Source: Gnetum montanum
Taxonomy: Eukaryota > Streptophyta > Gnetopsida > Gnetales > Gnetaceae
Assembly (NCBI GenBank): GCA_015680685.1
Contig: MNCI01009599.1
Location: forward strand, 173,965 to 237,964
DNA: 64,000 nucleotides
Reading direction: 5' to 3'
Every line of letters begins with the position of its first letter. The stretch's first letter is position 1. Below the pieces are notes generated by a model that did not search any database, was not told the origin of the DNA, and saw nothing but the letters and a program-made list of their open reading frames with translations. Made by a program: the position numbers and the translations under genes. This document shows, piece by piece, positions 33,971 to 45,766 of this stretch.

Positions 33971-34740
33971 TGTCATTCAATATGCCCTCTTATTTGCAAT
34001 GGTAGAACTAGGGATGAAATCAATTTGATGCTATACATTCCTCATTGGTGGTAATTCATCTAATTCCTTCTTAAACACCTTGAGAAATTGCTCCTTCAAG
34101 CCTAAAACACCTATTGAAAGCTCTACCTGCATATCATTATAGTTAGAATAAACAATGGATAAAATAAAAAAAATCAAAACCTATTTCATCATGTTTCTTA
34201 ATGTATTCCCACTCTCCTAGATGGATTAAGGAATCATTTAGTGAGCTTTGCTACCTCACTTATTTAGCTATCAACAACTTATGAATTCCATCAGATCTAG
34301 CCACACTCCATACATTTCTTACCCTATCAAAATTAACAACATTGTCAAAATTTCAAGGTCTAATAAGAATTACATTAGCACAATCAATTGAAGTTCATCA
34401 CATTTCAAAACATCATGGAAACTTCCAATTTTAAAGTTTAAAACATATTATTCTCTCATCTCTTGAGAGAAATCTCTAGACAACTAGGTCATCTTGTAAA
34501 TATTAGGGTGAGGATTAGTTATCAAACCTAATCTAGTAGCTACCCTAGATGAAATAACAATTTTTTTGGCCCATTAATCAATCAAAATATGAATCCATTT
34601 TCCACTAAGAAAACATATAGACCCAATCCAAAATAACAACTTTCTAGAAATATGGTCTCCTCTATTCATATGTCTCATGAATGCATAAGAAATTAATTTG
34701 AAAATATCCTCAATCTTGGGAGTATTAGAATTACCTCTTT
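33971..34740 (-). other. Element C protease region and linker
   Basis: By position this should hold the aspartic protease between gag and RT, but the frame is too broken for me to point to an active-site loop with confidence. No other gene is visible. Confidence 0.4.
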
Positions 34741-35955
34741 GAAGAGCTTAGCTAGATTTTTTCTCTACTTTTATGGTTTGCACATCCTTTCCTTTGGCTA
34801 CTTTAAGAAGTGGACACTTCCAATGCGTGTACCCCATTCTCCATATTTGAAACACTAAATTTTGGATGAGTTGCTACCTTGATCCTTTTATTTTTTGCTT
34901 TTTTCTTTCCTAACTTTGTTCTTTTCATCACTCTTCTTCATCTTCTTGTCATGGATAACATCTTTCTCTTTATATCTGGACTTGGATCCCTTCTCTAATT
35001 TGGATCCATTGTTCTTTTCCTTTGTAGCTTGTTTGCTCATGTTCCCAAAATCACTGAGTTTCTTTTCCATCTTGAGTATCAAATCATAAGTCTCATCAAG
35101 ATTTTGTGCCTTATAAAATGATAAATCCTATTAATACATCATTTTGAGACATCCTAGAAATATTGAATCTTGTTCATACTTCTTCTAGTTTACCTTAGCT
35201 TGATGGAATTGTTCATAAAGTTCAAAATAAAGCTCCTTAACATCTTTATTACCTAGCCTTATGAATTTCAACTTCATGATTGTCTGTTTCCTCTAATGAG
35301 ACTATTCAAATTTTGTTCTCAACATCTATCTCATTAGATTTCAATCTCTAATAGACTGACCATTTTATCTTTCATAATCTTAGGATTCTTTTTCCCACCA
35401 AGTAGGAGTCATACCCTCTAATCTAGATTCAAAAATTTATATCCTCAATTAATTTGGTACCTCTTCCAACTTGAAATACTTATCAAGTACCTTCAGTCAA
35501 CTTCAAAAAGCATTGGTGCCATCTTTATCATTGAAAGTATTTTGTTCTACATACAAAATATTGGGGTGAAATTTCTAAATACTTTAGCAAGTGTTGCCTC
35601 ATTCTCATCATCAAGCTTACCATCAAAAGAATTAGATGCTAATGATGGAGCTCTTGGGACTCTGATCTAAGAAAGTGGATTTCCTTCAATTGGAATCCTT
35701 GGCTAATGGGTCCCAACACTTTCATATCTAGATTATATTTTCTCATCATTTTCTCCTTCTCTACTAGGCTGAGAAACTTCTTCACTGTCCAAACATGAAT
35801 GCTCATTCTCTTCATTAGTCTGAATATGTATGGGACCTAGATTTCTATCTACCTTGATACTAATCTTGTTTAATAGAGAAATTATTAGTTGAAAGGCATA
35901 TTTCATGCTCTCCATGTCTCTATTTAGGGCTTCAATCTATTTCTTCTTAGGTGCC
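34741..35955 (-). pseudogene. Element C Gag
   Basis: Starts at the ATG at 35,955 (MAPKKK, then a stop, IEALNRDMESMKYAFQLI). Continues as PIEGNPLS, RAPSLASNSFDGKLDDE and a broken capsid region to a Lys-rich segment (35,082-34,888). The nucleocapsid knuckle near 34,860-34,800 is reduced to MGYTHWKCPLLKVAKGK, with the first two Cys gone. Many stops. Confidence 0.65.
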
Positions 35956-36010
35956 ATTTAAAACTGACAAAAAATTCATAATCAAATTTTGAAGCAACAA
36001 TCAATCTAAT

Positions 36011-36022
36011 GCTTTGATACTA
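36011..36022 (-). promoter_or_regulatory. Element C primer-binding site (initiator tRNA-Met type)
   Basis: The minus strand reads TAGTATCAAAGC, two changes from TGGTATCAGAGC, the standard complement of the plant initiator tRNA-Met 3' end. It lies 56 bp upstream of the Gag ATG. Confidence 0.75.
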
Positions 36023-36026
36023 ATAA

Positions 36027-36692
36027 TGCTAGAGTAGGTTCACTTTCTTTGATTTAACCTTCAAATTCCACTAAATCTAGATATTATGAAAAATAATTAA
36101 TATGATAGAAAATAAGAAAACTAGCTATCTTCAATCAATATAATGAAGATTACAATAGAGTTCTATAACCCAAAAATGTACAAATCACTCAAAACACTCA
36201 AACAACATTGTAGAGTATAAGGCACTACAACCACACAATGATTATTATTAATGCAAGTACAATCAAATGAGATCTCTTCCACATGAGATCTAAACACACA
36301 AGCACATAAGAAACACATAAGCCAACACATACACAATTAACCAAGAGTTACATACATACCCATGCACTCTTCACATATGTACTTATGTCACCTATAACAC
36401 GCTCCTCTCATCTCATGATCCAATCATAATATTTATTAAAAAACAAAGATAAGAAATCTAGAAATCTTTCCTCGAGCTCATCTTGAATATTCCTAGATAT
36501 TACCATCTTTTCTTATCTTTTTGATTGTTTTGTAATTTCGAACTACCAATTCAAAACTTTTCCTACTCATACAGGCCATCTCAAGGCTTGCCAAGACAGC
36601 TTACTATCAACTCTAGCTTGCAAATGATATGTCTCCTTTGGTTATGAGACATCTTCTCTGGAGATGGGATGTCTTCTTTACTTGTGAGACAT
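36027..36692 (-). repeat. Element C 5' LTR, proximal part
   Basis: Begins (plus strand) with TGCTAGAGTAGG at 36,027, five bases from the primer site, and runs to 36,692 where element G interrupts. The last 60 bp are tandem units of GATGTCTCCTT...GAGACATCT that continue at 58,599 beyond the far LTR of G. Total LTR length is unknown. Confidence 0.5.
36630..36692. repeat. ~35-bp minisatellite, left arm
   Basis: ATATGTCTCCTTTGGTTATGAGACATCT, then GGGATGTCTTCTTTACTTGTGAGACAT. The next unit in register is GGCATCTCCTCTAGGATGTC at 58,599, so G appears to have split this array. Confidence 0.65.
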
Positions 36693-37749
36693 ATGGATTG
36701 AAAACTTAGAAGGGGCATTGAATAAGTTCCCTAATTAAAATTATACTAGCCACAAAAACACACTAATGTTATATGGTTCCCCAACCTAGGTATTTCCACA
36801 CTTAAAGGGTAGAATCCATGCACACCTCTAGATTTTGTTCTTGAAAAAATATCATTTGAAGGGGATCATACCTTGTACAAGCTTTGAGCTTCATTCTGAA
36901 GTGTTTCATCACTGCAAAACCACTCAACCCCAGAAGATCCCAACAAGCTCAGAATGTGATTTCAAGGATTCCATAACCTTTACAAAATTGAGCTCCACTC
37001 TAGAGTATTTTGACACCACAATACCACTCAATCCCGCAAGATCCTAACAAGATCAATAAGGATGTCTTCTCAAAAGAAGCACATGAACCCAATAGGGCTA
37101 TAGGAAATAATGAAAAGAACAAGAAAAGAATGTAACTAAATTCATAGATCCTGGTACTTGAAGCTTAGTAATAATTACAATCAAGCAAATGATGTTACAA
37201 TAAAGAGCAAGTATAGAATTGCTTAGAATAGACAATGAAGAGATTTTTGTGAACAGTATTTGCACAATTTCCATGATTTTGACATCATCTTAAAGCCTTG
37301 AAGTTTCTGAAAACTCCTCAAAATTCATGCAACAACTACCAAATGGCTAGTGTAGACGTCTACTTTGAAGTTAAGATGTCTAACTAAGATTGACCTTAAT
37401 TTAGGTGAGACGTCTACCTGGAAAGTGACATGTCTATAGTGAGATGTCTACTATTGAAGATAGATGTCTACTAAACTTTTGAACTTTGAATTCTAAGGCT
37501 TTATCTTATCAATTTGTTTTCTTGGAAGTCCTTCAAGCATCTTCATTTGGCTTGGATACTTCATTTTTATCCATGCTATCATCTTTCCAATGTACTCTCC
37601 ATTTTGACATCTTGGCATAGATCTCATTTCCTTGAGTTCTCAAATCTCTTTGTAGAGTTCTTGTTCATGTCTAGAAAAATCATCATCTACCACAAACATT
37701 CTATATTTTCCATTTTTCTTAAGGATTTGACATACCAAAATGTCAACAA
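36693..37749 (-). repeat. Element G 3' LTR
   Basis: About 1,057 bp, matching 57,525-58,598 along its whole length (for example CTTAGAAGGGG, AGCTCAGAATGTGATTTCAA, TTTGACATCATCTTA). On the minus strand it starts TTGTTGAC and ends ATCCAT. U3 carries six GATGTCTAC/TAGACGTCTAC words at 37,353-37,485. Open frames within it are not genes. Confidence 0.85.
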
Positions 37750-37763
37750 TCTTCCCCTTTTCA
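37750..37763 (-). promoter_or_regulatory. Element G polypurine tract
   Basis: The minus strand reads GAAAAGGGGAAGA directly before the LTR start TTGTTGAC. This is the expected plus-strand primer for the 3' LTR and fixes the orientation of G. Confidence 0.8.
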
Positions 37764-38175
37764 ATGATGTCCAAAACTTAAGAAAATGGATTAGTACATA
37801 TTATGGCATATAAATTAAATAATGAACCATAAAAAAAAGTAAAAAAATAAATTCCAATGGTGACCAAAGGTATCATTGAGATAAGGATATATAGGCTGAA
37901 GATAATAGGTTCACCATAAGAAGGAGAGACTGATAAAAACAAGAGACCTCCATAAACTATCCAAGGGTCAAACCTATCTCTATAACATAGTTGATGAACA
38001 CATATACAAAAACATGAAGTTCACAATATTTATCCATACTATCCATAGACATAATCACATCACATACAAGATCCATAATAAATTGTCACTATCCATAGTC
38101 ATCCATAATATATTTTTCCTCTTCATAATGATATTTGAAAAAAAACTAGTTAATAAGGGAAAGATAACAACCATT
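37764..38175. other. AT-rich spacer between element G 3' end and element F
   Basis: No gene recognised. The join with F's coding DNA near 38,175 shows no LTR, so F is cut at its left end here. Confidence 0.5.
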
Positions 38176-38439
38176 AACCTCTTCTCATTTTCCTAGACAA
38201 ACAACCTTACCTCCTTTTCCTAAACAATTACAAGAGGACTTTACAACTAAGGCCCATATATAAAAAATGTTTAGTGAATTATATTTGCATATTCCTTCAG
38301 AACAAGCTGTAAAGAATACACCTCTTTATGCCAAGTATCTAAGGGAACTATGCACTAAGAGAAGGAAATAAAAGATTCCAAGGAAAGTTTATTTGTTTGA
38401 TAATCTATCTCAACTTATAAAAATCCATGAAGTTTCAAA

Positions 38440-38790
38440 ATATCATGATCCATGAGTTCCTACAATTCTAGTTAAAACAAATGGATAGATTATTAAGGAT
38501 GCACTATTGGATCTAGGAGCTAGTATCAATATTATGCCACTTGGAATGGCTTGATCACTTGATTTGGAGGATATAAGAAAGATAAATAGGACATCTCTTT
38601 GGCTAATGGTTTCAATGTAACACCTACAAGAGTAGTGGAAGATCTAATAGTAGAAGTTCAAAGAGGAAAATACCATGTTGGTTTTGTAGTGTTGGAAGTA
38701 AAAGACCCAGATTGTTTTTCCATCATACTAGGTAGACCTTTGTTAACAATACTTGATGCAATAATCAATTGTAGATTAGGGCAACTATAA
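38440..38790 (+). pseudogene. Element F aspartic protease
   Basis: The active-site loop LLDLGASINIMPLG at 38,504-38,545 is intact. The C-terminal part in the open run 38,599-38,790 has FVVLEVKDPDCFSIILGRPL, the retropepsin I-L-G-R motif. One frameshift and two stops separate the two halves. Confidence 0.85.
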
Positions 38791-39169
38791 TTATCTTTTT
38801 CTAATCTTACTTTTATGCTTTACATATATGATAGAGCAAAAGATGATCGATTGAATCAAGATTTGAAAGAGGCAAGAGTGCTCTATACAATACCCACTTC
38901 AGCAATGGAACAAGATAGGGAAATATTTGTATTAAAAAAATTTTGAGGAGGATATTTAGACCCCTCTACAAAAGAACAACAAGATCTCCTTGAACAAATT
39001 TTGAATTTAGGATCAAGAAATATTGGAGAAACAATTCAACCACCTAATAATGATTCTTTGGATCTTAGAGAATCACGTCGTACTCTTAAGTACATTTTCC
39101 TTAATCATAATAAACCATTAATAATAAATTTCCAAATTTCTTATGATTAAGAAGCTAAATTCTTAGAAG

Positions 39170-40100
39170 TTTTACATAAGAAGTTTAAGGCATTTTCATG
39201 GAGTTATGAGGACCTTCATCAAGGAATCTCACCCAACATTTGCCAACATCATATCTATTTAGAAGATAATGTAAAACCGATAAGAATTCCCCCTAGATGA
39301 ATTAATCCAGTTTTAAAACAATAGTTAAGGATGAGATTTCTAAACTTTAGAACGAAGGAATTATTTATCCAATAGTCAATAGTGAATGGGTAAGTCCTAT
39401 TACTATTTTTTTTTTCTAAAAAAAAAGGTGGAAAATGGAGAGTTTGTGTTGATTATAGGAAGTTCAATCAAAACATAAAGGAGGATTATTTTCCTTTACC
39501 TTACATAGACCAAATTTTAGAGAAATTAGAAGGACATGAGGATTATTATTTTTTGGACATGTTTAGTAGTTAAAAACAGGTAGTCATTACACTTGAGGAC
39601 TAGCATAAAACAATGTTTACATGTCCATATACCGATGAATGCCTTTTAGTCTTTTTAACACACTTGCTACCTTCTAAAGAGCCATGATATTAGTATTCTT
39701 TGATATGTTAGAAGACTATGTGGAATTATTTATGGATGATTATTCGATCTATGGGGACACTTATGAACAAAATTACAACATTTAAAATGTGTTAGAAAGA
39801 TGTATTAATAAAAATTTAAAATTGGGTTGGGAAAAGACTCATCTAATGGTTACAAGTGGTATAGTCTTGGGACACGTTATCTCTAAGGATGGTATAAGAA
39901 TGGATGAGAAAAAAGTAAAAGTAATATCTACTCTCCTAAGTCCAACTAATTTAAAGACCCTTTGATCTTTTCTAGGACATGTTGGATATTATAGGTGATT
40001 TATCAAATATTTTTTTAAAATTGCTAAACCACTTTACATACTCCTAGAAATAGATGTTCCTTTTCTATGGACTAACAATTGTTAAGAATAATTTTTAGAA
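39170..40100 (+). pseudogene. Element F reverse transcriptase
   Basis: Reads DLHQGISPNICQHHIYLEDN, then GGKWRVCVDYRKFNQNIKED and YFPLPYIDQILEKLEGHE, then YYFLDMFSS. The catalytic stretch is damaged (LFMDDYSIYG near 39,730, in a different frame) but both Asp are present. GHVGYYR and FIKYFFKIAKPL-like words near 39,975-40,030 close the domain. At least ten stops and several frameshifts. Confidence 0.85.
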
Positions 40101-40109
40101 ATTAAGAAA

Positions 40110-40560
40110 AGAGTAACCACCACCTGTATTCTTAATGCACCTAATTGGGATTTTCCATTCGATTTGATGTGTAATGCTAGTGACATCACTCTGGTGGCAA
40201 TTTTAGAACAACATATAGATAGTAAGCCACAAGTTATTTATTATGTATCTAAAAGTTTAGATCAAGCCCAAGTAAATTATACAACTATAGAAAAAGGACT
40301 TTTAGCCATTTTGTATGCTTTGGATAAATTTAGACATTATTTAATAGGATATAAAACTAGAGTTTATACTGACCATTCAACCATTAAATTTTTAGCTACT
40401 AAAAAATAGAAAATGCTAGAATAATGAGATGATATCTATTACTCCAAGAATTTGATTTAGAAATTTTAGATAAAATGGGTAGAGAAAATGTTATAGCAGA
40501 TAATCTTTCTAGATTAGCAACAAGGGATGAAAATAGGACAAAAGGAGTATTCCATGATGA
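40110..40560 (+). pseudogene. Element F RNase H
   Basis: Open run 40,164-40,409 with MCNASDITLVAILEQ, IYYVSKSLDQAQVNYTTIEK, LLAILYALDKFRHYLIG and VYTDHSTIKFL. The catalytic-region words are better kept than in A or D. After a stop, LLLQEFDLEILDKMG and NVIADNLSRLA near 40,440-40,520 complete the domain. Confidence 0.9.
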
Positions 40561-40759
40561 ATTCATTTATTAACAACTCTTTTCCATAAAGAAGGATCCA
40601 TAATTTGCTGATATAGCAAACTATCTTGCCACTATGAAAACCCCAACATAATGGAGTAAGGAGAAAAAGAAATTTTTTTTAAGAAATATCTCTAAATACA
40701 TTTGGAATGAACCATATCTTTATAAAATATGTAAAGATAATGTAGCAAGAAGAAGTGTG

Positions 40760-41879
40760 GTTGAGGATGAATAACAAGAAATTTTATGTATGTTCCATGA
40801 TAACCTTGGGGGTGGACATTTTGATAGTAGATGTACTATTGTCAAAATTTTGCAGAGTGGATTCTATTGGCCTTCACTATTTAAAGATGCACATAAATAT
40901 GGTTAGAATGTGATAAATGCCAATGAATAGGGGCCATAACTAAAAGGCAAGAAATGCCACTAAATCCAATTTTAATAACTGAACCATTTGATGTGTGAGG
41001 AATAGACGTTTTAGGACCATTTCCACCATCCAATGGATGTCAATAGATTTTGATTTGTAGTGGTAGCTTTCCTTAGAGAAAATATTTTAACATGATTTGG
41101 AACTCCATGGGCAATCACAAGTGATCAAGGAACTTATTTTTTAAATAAAATAATGGAAAATTTCCTTAAGGCTTGTGGAATTTAGCATAAAATAGCTACT
41201 TCTTATCATCCTCAAACAAATGGTCAAGTAGAAAATGCAAACAGAATTATTTTAAAGATATTAACCAAAATTGTATGTGCTAAAAAGAAAGATTGGTCAA
41301 AAAATTACAAGATGCACTTTGGACCTATAGAATTACATATAAACCAAGTTTATGTTATTTACCTTATCAATTGGTTTATGGAAAACAATGTTTATTGCCT
41401 ATAGAAATCAAATACCAATCTTTACAATTAGCACAACAATTGAATTTTGATGAAGAAATAAATAAGGACTCTAGAATGATTCAAATACATGAACTTGATG
41501 AAATGAGATTGAATGCCATTGAAAATCAAAAAATTATATAAAAAAAATAAAGAGTCTACATGATAAGAATATTTTTAAGAAAAATTTTTCAATAGGTGAT
41601 AAAGTTCTTTTGTATAATATGAGATTACACAAATTTCTAGGTAAACTAACAACTTGATGGAAAGGCCCTTATCTAGTGATACAACCCTATCATACGGGAA
41701 TTATCTTAATTTTTCCTATTGATGATTCATCATCTACATTTCTAGTCAATGAAAAAAGACTTAAATTATATCATAAACATCATATTGAGGAACTAGGAGA
41801 AGATGAACTAGTAGAGCTAAGTGAACCAACTTATCCCAACGATAATGAAGAAAATGAAATGAGTGAATTAGAAGTCTAA
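40760..41879 (+). pseudogene. Element F integrase, with internal deletion
   Basis: Zinc-binding region at 40,790-40,930 (GGGHFDSRCTIVKILQSGFY, FKDAHKY). The core restarts at 41,095 as FGTPWAITSDQGTYFLNK, then TSYHPQTNGQVENANRI near 41,200. Between the GIDVLGPFPPS-like segment (about 41,010) and FGTPWAI only some 50 bp remain, so the middle of the core, including its first catalytic Asp area, is shortened. The C-terminal part follows in open runs 41,293-41,541 and 41,676-41,879 (HTGIILIFPIDDSSSTFLVN, HHIEELGEDELVEL). Confidence 0.85.
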
Positions 41880-43012
41880 GACATGAGAAGTAACCTTCAG
41901 CAAGAGGCCTACATGATATTGTAATATAATAAATAAAGTATTTTAGTCTATGAATTTTGCCTTAAAAAATGTAGAGGACAATAGTAAATTCTATTGTTAA
42001 CTAGGACTTAAAAGAATTCATTAGCATTGTGTTTGGAATGCAAGGGATAAGGACAACTCCCCCTACCTTAAGATAGGTTTTTTTAAACCCAAAATCAATC
42101 TAAGGGTAATTTTTAGATTAATAAACTAATAAATTATGCTAATTGATTATTCTTTTCTTTTTCCACTATTCTTTAAGTCCCTAAGTTTCATGATCATTGG
42201 AATAATAACCATGTTTGGTTTGTGAGCATTTATGAAATATCATAGTAATTACCTTCTTGGTAAGTCAATATGGAGAAAAGGGTGTGTCATATTGGGACTA
42301 GCTATAAAGGTACCTTTAGCATAAGAAATGTCATTGTAATCCATTGAGCCACCATCACATATGTTCAAAGAGAATTTTTTCCCCCACAAGAACCTCATGA
42401 TTGAAGAGGGCTAAATGGTTTATAAAAAAATAAAAAAAAAACATCAACACTATACATCACAAGGTTCCATAAAAACCTTCAATCATGAGCAAGGCCACAC
42501 TCCCACAAGAACCTTATGGTGGAGGGATGCTCATGGCTCACATTTTTTAGCATCCCTCAAGAACCTCCTTTCCTAAGCAAAGTTTTTGAGGATGGAGAAA
42601 TTATTTTCCATATTTATTTTCTCAACTATCACCTTTTACATAGGGTATGACACTAGACTTAGTGGACTGACTTATCTTATTAGGTATTTTACTACTTTCC
42701 TTCATTTTTACTCATTTCCATTGGTTTATTTTTTCTGTTGCTTCATGTTATTTGTGATATTATAGAGTATTATGTGCTCCTATTTTTGCTTCTCTCTTTT
42801 TCTTTATCTTCCATATTTTTCTTTTTGAGTTACCATCTCTTATGTCTAATAGTACTTTTCGTGCAAGGGTCTAACATGTGTTTTCCATTATGTCCTCCAT
42901 AGGTGTGAGTGTCGAGATCCCTACTATGCTAGACCATTTTGGATACCAACATTTGTATGACCCAAGGCTATCAATACACTATACATAATAGCGGATATAT
43001 AAAATCCATGAT

Positions 43013-43014
<2 letters not shown>
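41880..43014 (+). other. 3' region of element F, no gene
   Basis: AT-rich. Athila elements carry non-coding or env-like DNA and an LTR here, but I see no ORF and no second copy. A 13-bp inverted repeat (CTCATGATTGAAG at 42,394-42,406; CTTCAATCATGAG at 42,477-42,489) could form a stem with a 70-base loop. CCCACAAGAACCT occurs twice nearby. Confidence 0.4.
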
Positions 43015-43049
<35 letters not shown>

Positions 43050-43050
43050 N
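43015..43050. other. 35-base T run ending in an unresolved base (N)
   Basis: An uninterrupted run of T from 43,015 to 43,049, then the only N of the window. It marks a place where the assembly is uncertain, and it sits between the plus-strand F pol and the minus-strand Athila gag. Confidence 0.9.
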
Positions 43051-43549
43051 TAGTATATCCATTTGGCTAGCCCACTTTTCAATTATTTCTTATATTTCCA
43101 CTAATTAACCTAGGTATGATACATATCCTAGATTAATTAGGGGGGATAACCAACTTCGAATTGATAGGATAGTAGGGTATAACGAACATGGAAGTTGATC
43201 CAAGAGCAAGTTAAGGAATGAACTTGATGCAATAAATGCATCTTGGATCCTTAGAACATAGGAAAGGTCAAGATCTTGAGTTTGAAGACATTCTTGCACC
43301 AAATGGAGAAAACCTTATAAGGTGATTGTTTAGCCCAATAAATCCTAGGAAGGGCCCCCCTAATAGAGTTATATATGGACTTCTACCCAAATAATAAGAA
43401 TTTATTACAAGAGGTGAAAAAAGAAATAAAATCATGTACATTATTAAGTGAATAAAATTATTATCCTAATATCAATTAGTATCATGTTTAGCGATGAGGA
43501 GCAATTATAATAAGTTATTCTATTGAAGGATATTAAGGTATCGACATGC
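43051..43549 (-). other. Region after the Athila gag, no gene
   Basis: The minus strand should hold the gag-pol junction here, but I find no protease. Short frames only (longest 65 codons, 43,302-43,105). Confidence 0.4.
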
Positions 43550-45603
43550 ATAGAGGTCAAAGATAGAAACTCAAACATGTTGAAATTGGCCATATCAAGA
43601 GACACCAAGGGGCCAATGTCTCATTACAAAAATTGAGGTATGTCGATTCCTTCGATATGGTTTGATAAAGTGAAAGATAGAACTTTTTCTTGTATCTCAA
43701 CTTCATGAAATCTAACCTTCTTTTGGGGTCTAGTCTCAATGGTCTTTCCACTCCTAGTAGTGATGAAATGCAATTACTCCTTATCCTTTCTTTGAGATGT
43801 AGAATTTGGCTTAGATTGAGAAGGTAATTCATTATTTATTAAGTCATGGAATCTTCTTCTTATTTCACTCATGAATTGTCTACTTTCCTCAATGAAGGAA
43901 GTAAGACTTTGAGTGAGTTTATCTAAGTGCTCATTATTTGGGCTTTTAAATAGTCTAAAATTATTTTGAGGATATTGTTGTTGAAAAGGTGGTCTCTATG
44001 GGAAAGTGATTATTGGTTGGCTTCTATATTGTTGAAAGGCCTTCACTGATTCTTACACTTCCTCCTAACAATATGATAAGGTTAGGCAAGTGATGCAATC
44101 ATGTTGTGGGCTACCACAAAGGCTACCTACTTCACTTTGCACCACATGAGCTTGTTTCTTTATTAATTGTGTCAACTCGTCCACTTTTTTATTTTATTGT
44201 TCAGTTTGTTGGATCATGCCTTGCATGATGTTGGATTTTGGCCATCTCTTATTATGATCTACTAATGAATCTATTATTCTCTAGTCATCTTTTGGTGTCA
44301 CATTCAGTAAATTTCCACCACATGCAAAGTCAACATTTTTTCTACAATATGGTAATAGACCTTCTACAAAAATTTGAATAAGTTGATGGGCTAGAAATCC
44401 AGGATTGGAATTCTTTAAACACAACCCCTTAAACCTATCAAAAGTACTCTCATAATATTCATCTTTTTGTTGCATAAAACTCATTAGTTGCTTTCTTAAT
44501 GAATACAACCTATGATTAGAGAGAAATCTTTAAAGAAAAGTGGCCTTAAATTCATCCCATGAACTAATTTGTGTTCTAAGGGTTTGTAGCAAAAAATCAA
44601 CTTTATCTTTCAGGGTTAACCTAAAAGAAATCATTTTGGTTACATCCCCACTTTGAGGTGCTAGAATTGATAATGTGGTTTCAAATTCTCTTATGTGAGT
44701 GATTGGATCTTCATCATTTGTTCTCCTAAAAATAGGTAATAAGTAAATGTTTTTAACCTCTACATCTCTACCTTGTAAAAACACTAATAGTCCTTAAGGT
44801 ATGATTGATGTCCTTTGATTTAATAAATCCCCAAGAGTTTGTCCTTGGTGGGCCTATCCAACTATAATATTAGAATCTAAACTACCGAAGGAAAAAGGAA
44901 TTGAATCAAAAGAGATTGGAGGAGGTGTATGGTATGAGGGAGATCCAATTATAAAAGTAGAAGTTACTGTTGGGATTACAATTGGACTCATTATAGAAAC
45001 ATAGGCTATTGATGTAACTGGAATTTGCAAATTTAAGGTATTTAAAGGTTGGGTGCTTCCTCCCATCATGGTTACATTAATTAACATTTGGCTGAAACTT
45101 TGACTTTGGGAACCTAACAGTGTAGTTAAACTCATAGTTTGCATTATATTAGTTGGAATATCAAATAGGGGATTAAAAGATGTAGAAAAGTTAGATTGTA
45201 TCCTTCCCCTTTTTGTTGAATCTCCCTTTTTGTTAGAATGTTGCTCTTCAAAAGGGGAAAAATGGATTAGATTTGGTTGTCTTTATTCCTCTTGATCTTG
45301 TCTTAAATTAGTTCATGTATGCTTATAAAGGTTGATGGTATTCCTAAGAGGTTGAATTTATGTTGGATTTTTAGGTTGCTTTATTGGTTTCATTTAACAG
45401 TCGCATTCCTCCTTAGCACATTCATGGGCAACCAATCCTAAGACTCTACAAATTGATTTAATTACCCCTAAAATTGCTATCTTAATTTCAAATTTCTTTA
45501 TAGTCTCAATAGGTTGGATGATAAGAGGGGCTAATTCTTGTAATTGTACTTTTTCCTTATTATTAAACTTTTTAATACAAGAAAAACAGTTAAAAGAAAC
45601 CAT
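43550..45603 (-). pseudogene. Athila-type Gag
   Basis: From the ATG at 45,603: a Lys-rich start, then a Ser/Thr/Ile-rich region (45,144-44,854), then the capsid domain in open runs at 44,784-44,530 (NEDPITHIREFETTLSILAP, LKDKVDFLLQTL, SWDEFKATFL) and 44,508-44,281 (YYESTFDRFKGLCLKN, IQIFVEGLLPY, VDFACGGNLLNVTPKD). Near 44,130 is CGSPQHDCITC, the remains of the zinc knuckle. Near 43,900-43,740 come LTQSLTSFIEESRQFMSEIR and FITTRSGKTIE. The FACGG and TRSGK words are Athila hallmarks. Its pol does not follow on the same strand. Confidence 0.85.
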
Positions 45604-45748
45604 GTCTAAAACTACTTAACCAAAAAGAAATAAAATAAAATGAAATAATATAAAAAGAAAACTATAGCATACTTATTGAAAAGTAATAAATCTACAAAAT
45701 AAATTTGAAAATGTATAGAATTCCTTATGATGGTTAACTCTACCAGCT

Positions 45749-45766
45749 TCCCCAGCAATAGTGCAA
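45749..45766 (-). promoter_or_regulatory. Primer-binding site of the Athila gag element (tRNA-Asp type, degraded)
   Basis: The minus strand reads TTGCACTATTGCTGGGGA, 13 of 18 matching the complement of the plant tRNA-Asp 3' end (TGGCGCCGTTGCCGGGGA). It is 146 bp upstream of the Gag ATG and next to the LTR end. Confidence 0.6.

Larger units (their letters stand above)
31440..36692 (-). mobile_element. Element C: decayed chromovirus-type Ty3/gypsy element
   Basis: Minus strand: initiator-Met-type primer site 36,022-36,011, gag 35,955-34,741, protease region, RT, RNase H, integrase down to 31,440. The 3' end is replaced by repeat R3. RT and integrase wording (IDYRVVNRIIVRYRFSI, VIVNRFSRIIHFIPCK, SDRDSKF) is that of chromoviruses and differs from elements A, D and F. 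Its 5' LTR (36,027 on) is interrupted at 36,692 by copia element G and appears to resume at 58,599. Confidence 0.8.
38176..41879 (+). mobile_element. Element F: Athila-type Ty3/gypsy pol
   Basis: Plus-strand run of protease, RT, RNase H and integrase. It starts in the typical Athila gag-pol linker (LPPFPKQLQEDF, HIPSEQAVKNTPLYAKYL, 38,205-38,340) and ends at ELEV near 41,879. Gag is missing from its 5' side. An Athila-type Gag lies nearby but on the opposite strand (45,603-43,550). Stops are frequent. Confidence 0.85.

Noticed and set aside
34895-35089. Plus-strand Phe/Leu/Ser-rich ORF
   Set aside because: Complement of the Lys-rich end of element C Gag.
42394-42489. 13-bp inverted repeat as a terminator or MITE
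   Set aside because: One short stem with an A-rich 70-base loop, no target duplication and no repeat of the pair elsewhere in the window.
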